Positions 34,106-46,601 are shown, numbered from the stretch's first letter. The stretch is 64,000 nt of DNA from Caenorhabditis elegans (GCF_000002985.6 NC_003283.11:2790001-2854000), one strand, 5' to 3'. Notes: a model not told the origin generated them from the letters alone. A program made the numbers and translations.

Positions 34106-36820
34106 TTATTCAAAAGGAACACGTGGCTTGCGAACTCTTTCCGGATAGTCCTTCTTTTCACCGCCTCGCAGCTCCTCGATTGATCGCTTTTTGTAGACTT
34201 TCCTTGGCGGTTTAGCTTCAGAGTTGCTCGGCGATGGAAAGTTCTTCGGAACCACTAGTCGGAATTGTTTGATCGCTGAGCCCTCATTGATCGGAAGAAG
34301 CTGATATTTCCAATCAGTGAACATTTGGGTCGAGATTTTTGAATTTTCTGGAGAAGGATCTTCCGATTTTGTTTCAATATTATTGTTCAACGCTGGACTC
34401 GCCGGGACGTCATCCTTCTCCTTGGATCCTCCGATTCGCTTCCTGTGTCCAGTTTTCTTGGGCCGGATTTTTTGATTTTTCTTCTTCGGTGGAGTTTGGC
34501 TACAAAAATAGGTATTTAATTTATTTTAAATATAACTGTTAAACCTTGTCAAACGTTTTCTCACCATTTTTTGAACTTTGATTTTATTTGTTTTTATGGG
34601 ATTTTTCGACCTGACTGTCCCATAATTTATAATTAATATTACTTTTTGGCTGAAAAAAAATTTTCAAAAATTGCCTTAAATTATATAGAAAATAGTTTGC
34701 TATGAGTGAATAACTGTTCAAAAAATTAATAATTTTTTCTGAATTTTTCATAAGGTTTAGGCTAACGATTAGGCTTGGGCTTGGGCTTAGGCTTAAGCTT
34801 TGGCTTAGGCTGAGATGGGGGAGGGAAAGAGATATTCCCAGAAATTCCTAAATATTCAGAAAAAAAAAATAAACATAAATATTTGAAAGCGATAAAAAAT
34901 AAGGAAAACGAGATATTCCTAACTATATGTCGGGTCAAAAAATCCGTCAAAAACGGCAGAAAAGGTATCAAAATTTACCTGATTTTTGATGGAAAATATT
35001 AGAAAAAAAGACTACTATACTGCTAACTTTTGGTAATTTTTAGTTTAAAAAATACTGGAAATTTTATTATAATTTTTTCCTAATTTCCAAAATCCCAAAA
35101 AAACATTTGGTATAGAGAACCAAATCTAACCGAATAATGCTGATATTGCTCGACTTCATTTTCTCTTCACGTGCTTTCAGCTCCTCTTTTGTCGGAAAAT
35201 CTGGATGCTCAAGTCGCCAATTTCCACCAATCCCATTCTTCTCGCTGTAGTAGAAATCGACAAGCGTTTTGGTGTCCACGGATTTTTTGAGCTGAAAAAT
35301 TTCAAATTTCAAATTTCAAATTTTAAGAATCAAAAAAATTTCAAATTTTGAGAATCAAAAAAATTTCAAATTTTAAGAATCAATGTAAGTACTGACCATT
35401 TTCGAGAGATAAAACTTTTTGAACGGTTTATTCTTCATTGCCCTCGCCTCCCGCTCAATCGGAATATTTGCCACGAACATGTCCTTCACCGCATCTGACA
35501 TCAAATCGGGAGCAGCCATCTCTTGAGCCATAGCTATAGTCGCATCAACATCATAGTTGCAGCTTGCCAAAACTTTCAGAACCTGAAAATTTCGAATTAA
35601 GCTTTCCAGAAAAATTAGGGAAAAAGCGCTCACTATGTCAAATGACAAGTGCGTTGTTTCCTGTTTGAGCCGGCTCTCGTCCTGCTGGGAAAGTGTAGTG
35701 TGCAATGGGAATACGTATGGTGCATCGCAATCGTCGTCTTGAAAAGGTTTTCTAATCTCGAAATCCGGAATGTCCGCGCAACCACTAGAAAAAAGGATAA
35801 GTGAAAATTACTTTTTTTGAATTTCGAGCGAAAACATTTGTTCTTTTTTCTCCCCCGGCGCCGCCTAAACCTAAGCCTAAGTTTAAGTCTAAGCTTGAGC
35901 CTAAGCCTAATAATAAGCCTAAGCTAACACCTAGGTCTAGGTCTAAGCCTAAGCCTAGACCCAAGCCTAGACCTACGCCTAAGCGTAGGTATAAGCCAGG
36001 CCTATGCCTAAACGAATGCTTAAGCTCAAACCTAGGCTTCAGCCCAAGCCTAAGCCTAGGTCTAAGCCTAAGCCAAAGCCGAAGCCGAAGCTTAAACCTA
36101 AGCCTAGGCTTAAGCCTATGCCTAAGCCTAAGTTTAAACCTAGGCCTCAGCCCAAGCCTAAGTCTAGGTCTAAGCCTAAGCCAAAGCCGAAGCTTAAGCC
36201 TAAGCCTAGGCTTATACCTAAGCCTATGCGTAAGCCTAAACCTAAGCCCAAGCTTAAGCTCAAGCCTGAGCTTAAGGATCGGCCTAAACCTAGGCCTAAA
36301 CCTAAGCCTTAGCCTAAGCCTAAGCCTAAGAATAGGCCTAAGCCCAAGCTTAAGCCCCAGCCTGAGCCTAAGAATAGGCCTAAACCTAAGTGGCCGAGTT
36401 TTTTGAAAAGTTTTTTTAAATTAACTTTAAGTTTCCTAACTGTTTTGTTAAATTCAAAAATTAATAAAATTACAAAAAAATTTTAATCCAAAAAAATTTA
36501 ATTTTTATGAAAATTTTCTTTAAAAGTCTATTTTATTCAGAAATTAATTTTTTAAAATTTACAATAAAATTATTATACTTGATAAATTTAGAAACCTGAA
36601 TAAATAAATATTTTAATGAATTTTCCCAAAAATATTCGAATTTTCAAGATTATTTTTTGTAAACTTTAATTCTAACCCACCTTGGCTTGTGGCTCAAGTG
36701 ATACGAGGTGTCTTTGTTCCATTTTGACCATTTTCTCAAATATCTGAATTTTCGTTCTTCTTTTACAGGCTCAGCCACGTTGTCATTCGCATTATCAGCA
36801 ACTTTCGGCATTATTTCCAT
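34106..36820 (-). CDS. Probable ELM2/SANT-type chromatin corepressor-like protein
   Basis: Five exons (36681-36820, about 35634-35785, about 35397-35584, about 35136-35291, 34106-34502) give about 335 residues. The middle reads [25 protein letters not shown], then [19 protein letters not shown], which resembles the C-terminal helices of an ELM2 region. [27 protein letters not shown] follows and resembles the last helix of SANT domains in MTA, MIER and RERE proteins, which recruit histone deacetylase. The C-terminal third is basic ([13 protein letters not shown]) and probably nuclear. Residue-level domain hits could not be tested, so the family call is moderate. Introns 1 and 4 contain telomere-like repeats. 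Confidence -1.
34750..34815. repeat. Short telomere-like repeat
   Basis: About ten TTAGGC-related hexamers (GGCTTGGGCTTAGGCTTAAG) lie in the last intron of the same gene that carries the larger array. Confidence -1.
35860..36400. repeat. 540-bp degenerate interstitial telomere-like repeat
   Basis: Nearly continuous CCTAAG hexamers (complement of the nematode telomere unit TTAGGC) with frequent one-base variants, inside the first intron of the ELM2/SANT-like gene. A higher-order period of about 108 bases seems present, with a run from about 36050 echoed from about 36150. Long open frames on the plus strand (KPKPKPK and SLSLSLG types) are by-products of the six-base period. Confidence -1.
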
Positions 36821-36833
36821 TTTTTGTCGCTAA
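36821..36833 (-). promoter_or_regulatory. Trans-splice acceptor-like site just upstream of the ELM2/SANT-like gene
   Basis: On the minus strand the sequence AAAAAATTTTAG is followed nine bases later by the start codon. No donor is evident nearby. This is the usual arrangement for spliced-leader addition in nematodes. Confidence -1.
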
Positions 36834-36899
36834 AATTTTTTGAAATTTAGAAATTATGAATTGTCTCAATTTTCTCAACCTATTACTCAAAAAAACGGG

Positions 36900-37110
36900 C
36901 GAAAAAAACGCGGTAAAAGCTTAAAATTCGACGAAAATCCAAGTATTCTGAAAAAAAATGAACAGGCACGCGAGAGAGTGTGCGCAGTGTGGTGAACGGT
37001 GTGCAAGAGCGTGGGGAATGAGGAGACGCAGACACAAAAACAGACACACACTTTGAAAGCGGTTGTGAGAAGGGGGACGAAATGAGGAGGGAGAAGAAAT
37101 GAGAAAACAA
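36900..37110 (-). promoter_or_regulatory. Likely promoter region of the ELM2/SANT-like gene
   Basis: A block that on the minus strand is C/T-rich (CTCCCTCCTCATTTCGTCCCC, CACACACTCTCTCGCG), 80-290 bases upstream of the start. Such pyrimidine-rich, locally GC-rich blocks are common at ubiquitous C. elegans promoters. No specific factor site is claimed. Confidence -1.
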
Positions 37111-39569
37111 AATCTTTGAATATTTGTTGAAACATTGAAATTTTGATGATAATTCAAATTCAATTTTGCGGGAAAATAATTGTGGCTCACAGGCAAAAAT
37201 CGATAATAGGATTTTTTTTGTTAATGATCAAAATGTGTTCCTCAGCCCAAAATATCTGACAATCCATGTGAGACCTGCGAGTTAAATTTATGTGGAGACA
37301 TTTAACAGATGCTAGGAAAAAAAAATGTTTTTTAAATGTAAAGGTGTGACAGAAAACGTTCTCAAATATATTATAACAGTAAAAATTTATTAAAAAATTT
37401 TAATGATTAAAAGTTTTTTTTTTTAAAAGACCGAATTATTTGTAAATTTCTGAAACATCGGTTGTCATATTTTCTGACGTTTTTATTAACAAAACTTGAT
37501 AACTGGTAAAAAATGCACTAAAACTTCAAATTTCAACACTTTTTGCAAAAAAAAAATGTGATAAGTTATGTTTAACATTGCAAAACAAAATAATAACTTA
37601 TTACCCAAAAACATGAAGATCACGCGTGAATTCAAAATTAAAAAAATAATTCCAGCCACTTGATTTTTTTTTGCAAAATTAGAAAAATATTAAATTTAGA
37701 TAATTTTTTTAAATTTTTTTAAGAGTCATATTTGGTGCATTTTCGATCATTCAAGGAGCTTGAACGAAAAACAGTTTGAAAAAATAATTTATTTTAATAA
37801 AAACATCTTATGTGTTAAACACAATTGTGAAACATTGTACAATACGGGTGAGGAAAACAGAAATGACGAAATCATTAGATTAAACACAATAGGCGGTCCC
37901 CGCTGCACATTTTCTCATTGCCCACAACTTGGTACATTATTCCAGGTGCACATTAGATCGATCACTTAGCCATCTACCAAGTTTGTACAGAACATGTGTT
38001 ACGTACATATCTAATATACAACTAACGGAAACCTGTAATGAAAAATTTAAAAAGTCCAATTTGAATTACTGAAGACAGATCCAATATACCGAAAATAATT
38101 GTGAAAATAAATTTAAAACTTTTTCTAAATAAAATTTTTTTTTCAATTTTACAACAAAAAAAAGCTAGCAAAATCATAATTATTTTCGACTTTCCGGCTA
38201 AATTATATATCTAGTTTTGTTTCATTTGATTTGAAATATTCATCAAAACAGATAGCTGAAACTCTGAAATTGGCATGTGGAAAATTTACATTTATTAAAA
38301 TTTGAAAAATGAAAGTTTCTGAAAATTAAAAAACGGTGATTCACGTTTTATTTTAATTGAATCATTTGAAAAAATCAAAAAATTTAGCTAGAAAACATAA
38401 AAATGTAAAAAAAAAGAAAGAAAAAAAAAAAAATAAAATTCGGGAAAATTAATAACCGTTTTTTACACTTTTATATTTTTACATATTTGGTCGAAGTTTA
38501 AGCCAATTTTTCAGTTTTAGTGAATTTATTACGGAATTTATTTCTTTTTCAGAATTTCTTTTATTATAGTTTTCACATCTGCATATTTCCGTCACCAGAC
38601 TAAACTCATCATTGACGAGTTCTCTACATTAGTACATGTATAGTATACTGGCTTTTATCTTATTAGTGCATCTAATTCATTATACGGTCTCGTGATTCTT
38701 AAATTAGCCTATATACAATTTGGATTTCGGTGGATTACAAACTTATAAATTCCTGCAAAATTATGTCATCTTTCAGTCGTCGATTCTTTAAACGACTACT
38801 TTTATTTCCACTTATTATTATGGTTTTGACATCAATATTTCTTCTCAAAAATAGTTTCGCCAGGCATTCGATGAACGAATTTGTGGGAACTAACTAAATT
38901 ATCTTTTTTTTCGGTTTTGTACTATGTTCTGAATTATTTTGTCGCATTTGAGTATCTTTATTTTTCTTCAATAAAAAATGTGATGCATCTGTTGTTACGA
39001 GTAAAATAACAGTTTTTCAGATACTAAATTTCAGAAAAAAAACATCGGGGGAACATGGCTAAGGTTGTTGAATAAAAAAACCAAAATTGCCGCTCACTCC
39101 TGCCTCAAATCCATTTTAAACATTTGAAAAATATTCCATTTGAAACATATTGTAAGCTAAATTCGTAAGAAATCGTTTAACTTTAAAATCACAAAACTTA
39201 GCCCACAGATGCATAATTTTCAAGTTTTAAAAAGGCAACCAAAACTCCTTGCATAGGAAAATACACAAAAAAACTAGTTTATACTTACAATTGGATTCAA
39301 ATAATTTTCCTATCAATTTTTCCCAATGTCGAAGATTTTCCAAATTTAGTTTATAAAAATATTTGACACTATTTTTTCCCGATTTAATATTTTAATAAGT
39401 GTACAACAAAACTCCAGGTTAATGCTCATTTTATTTACTGATTTACCCAAAACATATAGATTAAAAAATTGAAATTAAATTGAAATTCATCATATGCCAA
39501 ACACCAAAGCACAAGTGTTTTTGATCATTTCATTCCTTTATATTTCTGATTGAAGAAAACCTTTAAAAA

Positions 39570-39690
39570 TCGTAGCTTTTCGGATATAATTGAAGCTTTG
39601 TTGTTTTTTGGTTATCAGTGATGCCACCTTAAAAAAACGGTATAAAAGCAACCGAAAAACAAAAACAGCCACACCACAAATATGAAGATG
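39570..39690 (+). promoter_or_regulatory. Orphan copy of the Srw-gene promoter
   Basis: AATTGAAGCTTTGTTGTTTT, then TGATGCCACCTTAAAAAAAC and GGTATAAAAGC, repeat the layout directly upstream of the Srw gene at 40890-40985. Here the downstream ATG (39681) opens only a 15-codon frame. It may be the remnant of a duplicated receptor gene. Confidence -1.
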
Positions 39691-40033
39691 CAGAGGAGTC
39701 GTTTGGGAATTTTGGATATGACAGAAAATTGATAAAACATTTCTAATTTTTAAATAATTATTTTCAAAAGCTAACATTTCAAAGCTGAAATATGGCTAAC
39801 TAGTTTTATATTCCCGCTCAAACGTACGACCTGGTTTACAATTTAAGTTTTCCTTTGAAAGTATTTGAAACATTTTTGGGGAGAAAAAAAATTTAAAATC
39901 AAATTTCATATAAAAATTAGAGAAAAACGGTCCATATAAAAATTCCAATACTAGGTAATTTATTTTCGCGGGAGTTCAAAAATAATTTGTTTGTTTTGAT
40001 TTTCGCAAAATAAAAAATTGTTTTATGTATGCG

Positions 40034-40199
40034 CACACGTGGCGTCAGGCTCTCCCATTACGGTTTGATCTACAAAAAATGCTGGATTTTTTTATTCAAT
40101 AAAAGTGACGCCAGCAGAAACTCAGTACCTAAGTTTCCGCGATTCTCATACATCTACGTAGATCACACCAATATGGGACACTCTGACAAAACATGTGTG
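40034..40199. mobile_element. Small MITE (CACGTGGTGTCAGGC type), copy 1
   Basis: Inverted ends GCACACGTGGCGTCAGGCTC and GACACTCTGACAAAACATGTG flank TCCCATTACGGTTTGATCTAC and its degenerate inverse. Two further copies lie at 59093-59240 and 60284-60464. Confidence -1.
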
Positions 40200-40899
40200 C
40201 AATCAATAACATTTTAGCATTTTTGGAGTACAACAATTTGAAATAATCCACTTTTCTATAAATAGTTGTAAATAGTTGGGGAAGAAAAAACGCGTCTCAC
40301 CTGTCCAAAGTAGAACTCAAATATTAGTTCACAATTGTCGTATTTCATATCGCAAAAACTTTTAAAGACTAATCGGGAGTGCAAAATTAATGAAGACAAA
40401 TATGGAAAATACATAAAGGGGGAAAATATCAGTTTTTCATCTGAAAATTCCAAAAAGCCTTCAGAATGGTAGCTACCTTGGAATCGTCAAAAGTCTGCAA
40501 AATACCGCAAATCTACATTGATTGAAACTTGTAAAAAACACAGAAAATATTTCAGATCGAAATTTGGAATTTACAATTGAAATGGATGCCCGAAGTGTTT
40601 TTGAAAATTATTTCAGAGCTCCATATAAAATTTCGAATTCACCTGGAGTTTACGCTTTTACCAGTTAGTTAAGTCTGTTTTTTCTTAAGCATACTGGCTA
40701 CACTTGAACTATGTACCTCCTGGTACAGCTGTATACCTCCAGGAAACAAAAAATAATTGCCTTCTGTTTACCAATTGCTCCACAAAAAGTTGATTAATAC
40801 AATCACCTGATTTTCGATGTTTGATAAGGTTTGATCATTTGTAGTCGGTATATAAATTCTGTTAAAGAACCTTTTTCAAATCCCAGGCTTCTTTGAATT

Positions 40900-40985
40900 A
40901 ATTGAAGCTTTCTTGTTTTCTGATTCTCAATGATGCCACCTTAAAAAACGGTATATAAGCCGCCTGAAAAATAACTACCAAACCA
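40900..40985 (+). promoter_or_regulatory. Core promoter of the Srw gene
   Basis: A TATA-like box (GGTATATAAGCC, about 40959-40970) follows the conserved TGATGCCACCTTAAAAAA block, 40-80 bases before the start codon at 41011. A CCACAG just before the start could serve as a splice acceptor for a leader. Confidence -1.
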
Positions 40986-41010
40986 CAGATTTTTTTTGTT
41001 GATACCTAGA

Positions 41011-42577
41011 ATGGCAAATATCACCGACTTCGAGTTATTCTTCAACGAAACCACTACGGCCAAGCCACCTAAGGAGATCGTGAAGTACGTGGAAATTCCG
41101 AGCTGGTTCGACGAAGTATTTCTGAAGTTTAATTATGTTATTGCTATTCTTCAGTTTTTCGCCGTCGCAATTAATCTGATACATTTAAGTGTTCTCACGA
41201 GAAAGGAGCTCCGCGCAATTTCCATCTACCGTATCATGATAGTAATATGCATTTTGGACATTATCTCGGAAATCTTATCCTTCATCTCATTTTCACCATT
41301 TTGGATTCGAGAAACTCTTGAAGGTCAGGAGTGTTATGTGACCGTCACGTACCGGGATGCACTGATTGATCAGTACGGCGTTCCGGTTCTTGACATGACT
41401 CAGCGTGGCTCCTCTTGGTTGAACTTGTTCATGGCGCTGCTAAGAGTTCTGGCAATTACTTACCCGATGAGCTCAGCGATTGAGAAGCCAGTTATAGTGC
41501 CAGTTTTTGTTCTAATCTCTCTTATATTCAATGGCATCTGCTCAATATGTGTTACGTGGAATTTTGAAGTCACACAACAGTACATGGATTTTAGGTAGGT
41601 CAAACGTTTTTCGTTTTGAAAGTTTTTACAAGAAAAAGAAGTTGAAGTAGTCTAGGACTTCAAGCTTATGTTCAAACTAAGTCACTATGAAATTGCGAAA
41701 CCTTGAGGACCTGTAGAATTGCTCTAAAAGCCGTTTTTTGTAGAAATTTAATGATTTCAGAAAAGCTCAAAAGTAGGGAAAATTTTGGAAGCTTTCAGAA
41801 CTTTTTAAAACATTTTTGGAAAAGTTTGAAAACTTCTAGATCGAATACGATTGAAAATTTTTTTTTTAAGTTTGCAATTAATTTCTTCACTTTAATATCA
41901 CATTTTTCTCAATTTTCAGTTGTGATGGAACCCAAAACCTTCTGCCTGCAAATGCGTCCCGTTACATAAGGACGGTTCCAGTTGGCAAGAAAGAGCTTCA
42001 CTCGACACTTGTCTTTATTTATGGAATCATCAAAGCACTCCCTTCGTTGGTCGAACCAATACTTGCGGTAATACTCATAATGGAGCTGAAGAGAGCTTCA
42101 CAGCGCAGGAAAACAATGCTGAAGTCTGATGGAAAAGGGGAGAACACTACGAAGCTCATACTTTTCATGACGATTTCATCTTTTCTGCTGGAAGTCCCGA
42201 ATGGTTTTTCACATTTTGCCTTTGGATTTTTCACTACTAGCCCACTTATAAAGTAAACATCTACATATGGATTTGAATTTTAATAATTAATATTTTATTT
42301 CAGAACAGCTTCATATCTGATTATGGTGTTTGCCGAAATTTTCCCGGTTACCAATTCATCCACTCATCTTTTTGTCTGCTTTTTCATGTCAACTCTTTAT
42401 CGAGAAACCGCTATTTCTATGATGGGCATTTCCAAGCAGAAGGTGGGAGAAGTTCTGAGAGAAAGCCATGTAAAATCTTATGCTTCAGATCACAAAAGTG
42501 GAAGAGGTCCGGCAGACTTCGGTAGCCAGATCGACGATGACCAAAACTGCATGATAAGCTTTATGCGAAAAAAATAA
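41011..42577 (+). CDS. Srw-family seven-TM receptor
   Basis: Three exons (41011-41594, 41920-42252, 42304-42577) join in phase into about 396 residues. Features are an N-glycosylated N-terminus, TM1 with INLIHLSVLTRKELR, a YRIMIVICILDII TM2, a cysteine in EGQECYVTV and QRGSSWLNLFMALLRVLAITYPMS at TM3. This last is the Srw signature, where R-x-x-SWL and R-x-x-x-x-x-x-PM replace the DRY region. Long ectoloop 2, then TM5 to TM7 with SSFLLEVPNG and FPVTNSSTHLFVCFFMS follow. Srw receptors resemble FMRFamide/peptide receptors. The start was set at the ATG at 41011, since the upstream in-frame codons have no ATG. Confidence -1.
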
Positions 42578-42965
42578 TATTTCTTCATCAACATAAAAAC
42601 TAAAATCTAACATTAATTTATCTTTTAATTTATTTTTTTTTACAAAACTGCAAACTCCAATAAAAAATTATCATGGCACATTTGCCGCATGAATATGAAA
42701 AATGACGTCAAAGAATCAAGGCCCAGTTCAGCTCAATTTTCAAAAAAATCTTTCACTCAAATATCGTAGTTTTTTGATTTGGTTCCTCTTATTTATGAAC
42801 ATATTTCCCCAAAAACATAGTTTCCGTAGTGCACCTCAGAAAACTATACAGACTAATTTCCTGCCTTATATTGTTTTTCAGATATGATTCTAGTTATCAC
42901 AGTGTTTGATGAGAACAGCCTACAAGACTTTTGTAAAGTATAGTTGCCATTCAAGCTTTTGAAGC

Positions 42966-44921
42966 ATGTTGGACGACATTATCTATTATTTCACACCTAG
43001 AGTATTTTGCGCGCTGACTTTCCTTGTGAACCCATTTTTTGTCTATTTAATTTTCACCGAGAAAGCTGCAAAGTTTGGAAACTATCGATTTATCCTTTTG
43101 TTTTTCGCAACTTACAATCTTACTTTTTCAGTTTTTAATATCGTTTTTCCGATGGTGAGATAACTCGAAAATTTCTTGTTTAGTCATGACTCTAAAACTT
43201 GAAAATTTAGCAAAATTTTTGTTTATCAGTTCGTATTCACTAAAGTATCTCAACATAATTATTGCAGAAGATAAAGCAGACGACGTCTCGCGGGTTCAAT
43301 TATTTTTATAGAATTAGGGTCGGCAGTCTATATGTAAAAGAGCAAAGTTTAAATTTCTAAAATATTTTAAAATACTTTTGGAAGTTTTTGTTCTTGAGCT
43401 ATACAAGCGTTTCAAAATGAAACCATTAAAAAATTTGCCCTTGATATGTCGGTCGCTATAGCTCCTTTCATAATTGGGTTCAAACGCTTAAACAATTAAA
43501 ATCACAGAAACAAATGTTTGAGCAAAAATTTGTCTGTTGTACTCTTGTTGATAAACCTTATAGTTTTAGAATTATGATTCTTTGAAAAACATGTAAAAAC
43601 TGGAGAAAACGCGATTTTGCATTGATCAGCTTGTAGTGTATATTGTAGTTCAATGTAAACCAATCAATATTTAAAAAAAAAACCAATAATTATAGGATAT
43701 CCACACCTATCGCTACTGCTTTTACCTGATGATCAAAGATGGCTGGTTCGTCGAATCAACCGAACTCAACTTCCACCTTTTGGTCGCCCGATGCTCCATA
43801 GTCTTCGCCAGCAACGCCATTCTTCTAACTCATTTTGTCTATCGCTATCTTGTTATTCATGAATCCAATTTTACGAAGAAATATTTTGGTTGGTATATAG
43901 CAGCATCTTTCCTGATTTTCGGATTGTTTTTTGGAGTGTGGTACGCAATTTGCTATCATTTAGCCAGGGTAAACATAGAGATTCGTCAGTATATACGAGA
44001 AGATTTCCGAGAAACTTATGGAACAGATTCAAAGAATTACAACATGATTGGTGTCTTGTTTCAGGTATTGCTACTTTTACAATGAAAACAATGATATTTT
44101 TGATATAAATTCAAAAAAAATTGACACGGATCATCTGTTCATAGTTTCAAAAGTAGAGCAGCGCCAGTTGGTAAACTTATAAAAACCACTACCTTAGCTT
44201 TAGCCTGATTCTAAGCTTAAGTCTAAGCCGAGCCCCAACCCTAAGCCTAAGTTTATGCCTATGGCTATGCCTATGGCTAAGCCTAACACTAAACCTAATT
44301 GTAAGCCTGAAAGTTAGACAATGTTTTTGAATTTTTTTACAATGACTTTTACTTCACCTTTAAAACTTTTTTCAGGAAGGATCAGAAGAAACAACATTTC
44401 GATCATGGATTGTTATTATTCTATGGACTTCGTTGTCCGTTGCGTCACTCATTTCGTTTATTATCCTCGCAACTTTGGTAGAAAAAAGTTGTGATTCTTG
44501 AAAAAAAAATTCCATAAAAATTTCAGATTATGTGCAAACTCAAAAAAACAGCAATGCACGTTAGCCAGGCAACATCGAAATTTCAATTTGAACTGCTGAG
44601 AGCTTTGATCGTGCAAACAATTGTGCCAATTTGCATCAGTTACTCCCCATGTCTCCTATGTTGGTATAGTCCAATGTTTGGAGTTCAATTGCCAAGGTAT
44701 AACAACTTTGAAAATATTTTCAGAAATTTATTTCCAGTTTTAGAGAGGTTAACTATTTCGAAGTCAGTGCACTGGGAATCTTTTCATTTGTTGATCCGCT
44801 GGCAATCATTTTTTGTCTACCACCACTTCGTAAAAGAATTCTACACTTTTGGAAAAATATGAAAAATTCCGCCAATATTATTGCACCAACACTACCAATC
44901 TCAAATCCAACCAACTCATGA
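42966..44921 (+). CDS. Srj-type seven-TM chemoreceptor, intact (plus strand member)
   Basis: Five exons (42966-43154, 43696-about 44062, about 44379-44480, about 44527-44693, about 44739-44921). It starts MLDDIIYYFTPRVFCALTF. Hallmarks are FLVNPFFVYLIFTEK, KFGNYRFILLFFA, RCSIVFASNAILLTHFVYRYLVI, the EGSEETTFRSW exon before TM5, FQFELLRALIVQT before TM6 and FVDPLAIIFCLPPLRKRI in TM7. This order defines Srj-like receptors of the Str superfamily. All junctions are in phase. Its 3' end converges on the next locus. It is the most divergent member of the local set, with degenerate telomere-like hexamers in intron 2 (44200-44310). Confidence -1.
44200..44310. repeat. Telomere-like hexamer repeat in an Srj intron
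   Basis: CCTAAG/CTATGC hexamers related to the nematode telomere unit fill about 110 bases of intron 2 of the plus-strand Srj gene. Confidence -1.
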
Positions 44922-45410
44922 TTTTTTTTATTTTTCAAGATTAACAAATTCAGCAACTGTGTTAAATATAATAATTCGGTAAATATAAATTATTGGTTCA
45001 CCTTAATAAATTGATGTCAAGAATGTTTTTTTTTACTTTAGATACTTTTTGGTTCAACAGTCCAGAAACCCACGCAGACTAGCTTTCTGCGCTCTATGCC
45101 ACCTATTTTTAGCTTGCAAAAAATACAAGGTTGGTTTTTGCAAAACATTAGAGTCACGTTTTTGAAGAATGTTGAATGAAATCGTCTACTACTTTACGAC
45201 AAGACACCAAGTAGTTTTCGATATATTCTCTTAAAAAGAGTTCTACAATTTTTTGGAAAAACATGGCATATTTCTCATGTATTGCACCAAGTTTGTCTCA
45301 CAAACCACAACAGTATTTATTCTACCACGATTATCAATATTATCAGTATGAATAGCCTAAAATGAAAATAACATTATTTTCTTTATAGTACGATTATTTC
45401 AATTTTTGCA
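44922..45410. other. Spacer between convergent Srj genes
   Basis: AT-rich; no gene or notable repeat seen. Confidence -1.
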
Positions 45411-46601
45411 TTAATTTCTAGAAATTGACGTCGTTCGATTATTTTTGTAGGTTTTTGAAAAACATTTGAGAATTCTGCAGCGAAATATGGGAAGACACAG
45501 AATGATAGCAATGGGGTCCACAAAGGAAAATACCCCTAAAGCGGTTGTTTCAAAATAATTGAAAGATCTGAAAATTGAAGAATAAGCAACAAATTGAACA
45601 GTTTCCTAGCGCCTACCTGTCCAGCTGTATACCAAAAATTGGGCCATACCAACACAACAGGCAGGGCGAAAAACTGATGCAGATTGGGATGACTGTTTGT
45701 ACAATTAGGGCTCTGAGGAGCTCAAATTGAAATCTTGATGTTTTTTGGCTTGTTCTCACTGTCATTTTTTTGAGCTTTCGCATTATCTGAAAACTAAACT
45801 GGTTGGTTTTTTTTACTTCGAAAATTGCTCACCAATCGAGCCATCACAAAAAATGATGTGATAGATGCGATGGAAACTGCTGACCAACTTATAGTGGCGA
45901 TCCACGCCCTATGTGTTGTTTCGTAAGATCCTACCTACAACTTTAGAATTTGGATTTTTTACAAAAAAAAACAATTGGATTACGCTGAACAATGCTCCAA
46001 CCATATTAAACTCTGTCGAATCTAAACCAAATGTTTCTTGAAAATCCTCACGAATATATTGGAGAAGTTCAAAGTTCGCTCGACCTGGGAAGTAACACGT
46101 AACGTGCCACAGAGAAAAATATACAACAGACAACAGAAAGGATCCAGTCATGTACCAATGAAAATGGCGTCTTGTTAAACTTGAATCACTAATCACAAGA
46201 TATCGATATATGAAATGGCTCAATAAAACCGCGTAACTAGACGCAACTATAGAGCAGCGAGCAACTAGAATGTGAAAATTCAGATCGGAACGTTCCATGA
46301 ACCAACCGTGTCTCACAAATATGAAAAACGAGTAGCGATAGTTATGAATGTCCTAAAAATTGTTTTTTTTCGGGTTTATGAGAACCAGGAGAAGTTCAGA
46401 ATGAGAACCTACCAACGGAACTGAAACATTGACTACTGAGTAAATAAAATTGAAAAATGCAAAATAAAGAAGCAAAAATCGATAGTTGCCAAATTTTGAA
46501 GATTTTTCTGAGAAAATCAGATAAATGAATATGGGGTTTACTAAGAAAGTTAGAGCGCAAGATGTTCTTGATAGATATTTGTAAATCCAATCTTCAAACA
46601 T
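45411..46601 (-). CDS. Srj-type chemoreceptor, intact
   Basis: Five exons run from ATG 46601 (MFEDWIYKYLSRTSCALTF) to a stop at 45411. Exon 1 is 46413-46601. Exon 2 contains HGWFMERSDLNFHILVARCS and HFHWYMTGSFLLSVVYFS, exon 3 VGSYETTHRAW, exon 4 MRKLKKMTVRTSQKTSRFQF, and exon 5 SFNYFETTALGVFSFVDPIA. All split codons were checked and restore the frame, and the six-A run that is shortened in the next locus is complete here. About 335 residues, seven TM segments. It is one of four apparently functional copies in this array. Confidence -1.

Larger units (their letters stand above)
36834..40995. other. 4.1-kb gene-poor AT-rich region
   Basis: After the pyrimidine-rich promoter block, the stretch is mostly homopolymeric A/T. 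It contains a 38-base segment shared with a kettin intron (37918-37955), a duplicated receptor-type promoter (39570-39690) and a MITE (40034-40199). I see no convincing coding exon. Confidence -1.

Noticed and set aside
35801-36406. Long plus-strand open frames over the telomere-like repeat
   Set aside because: A six-base repeat without stops keeps frames open; the products are KPKPKP/SLSLSL low complexity with no start context or homology.
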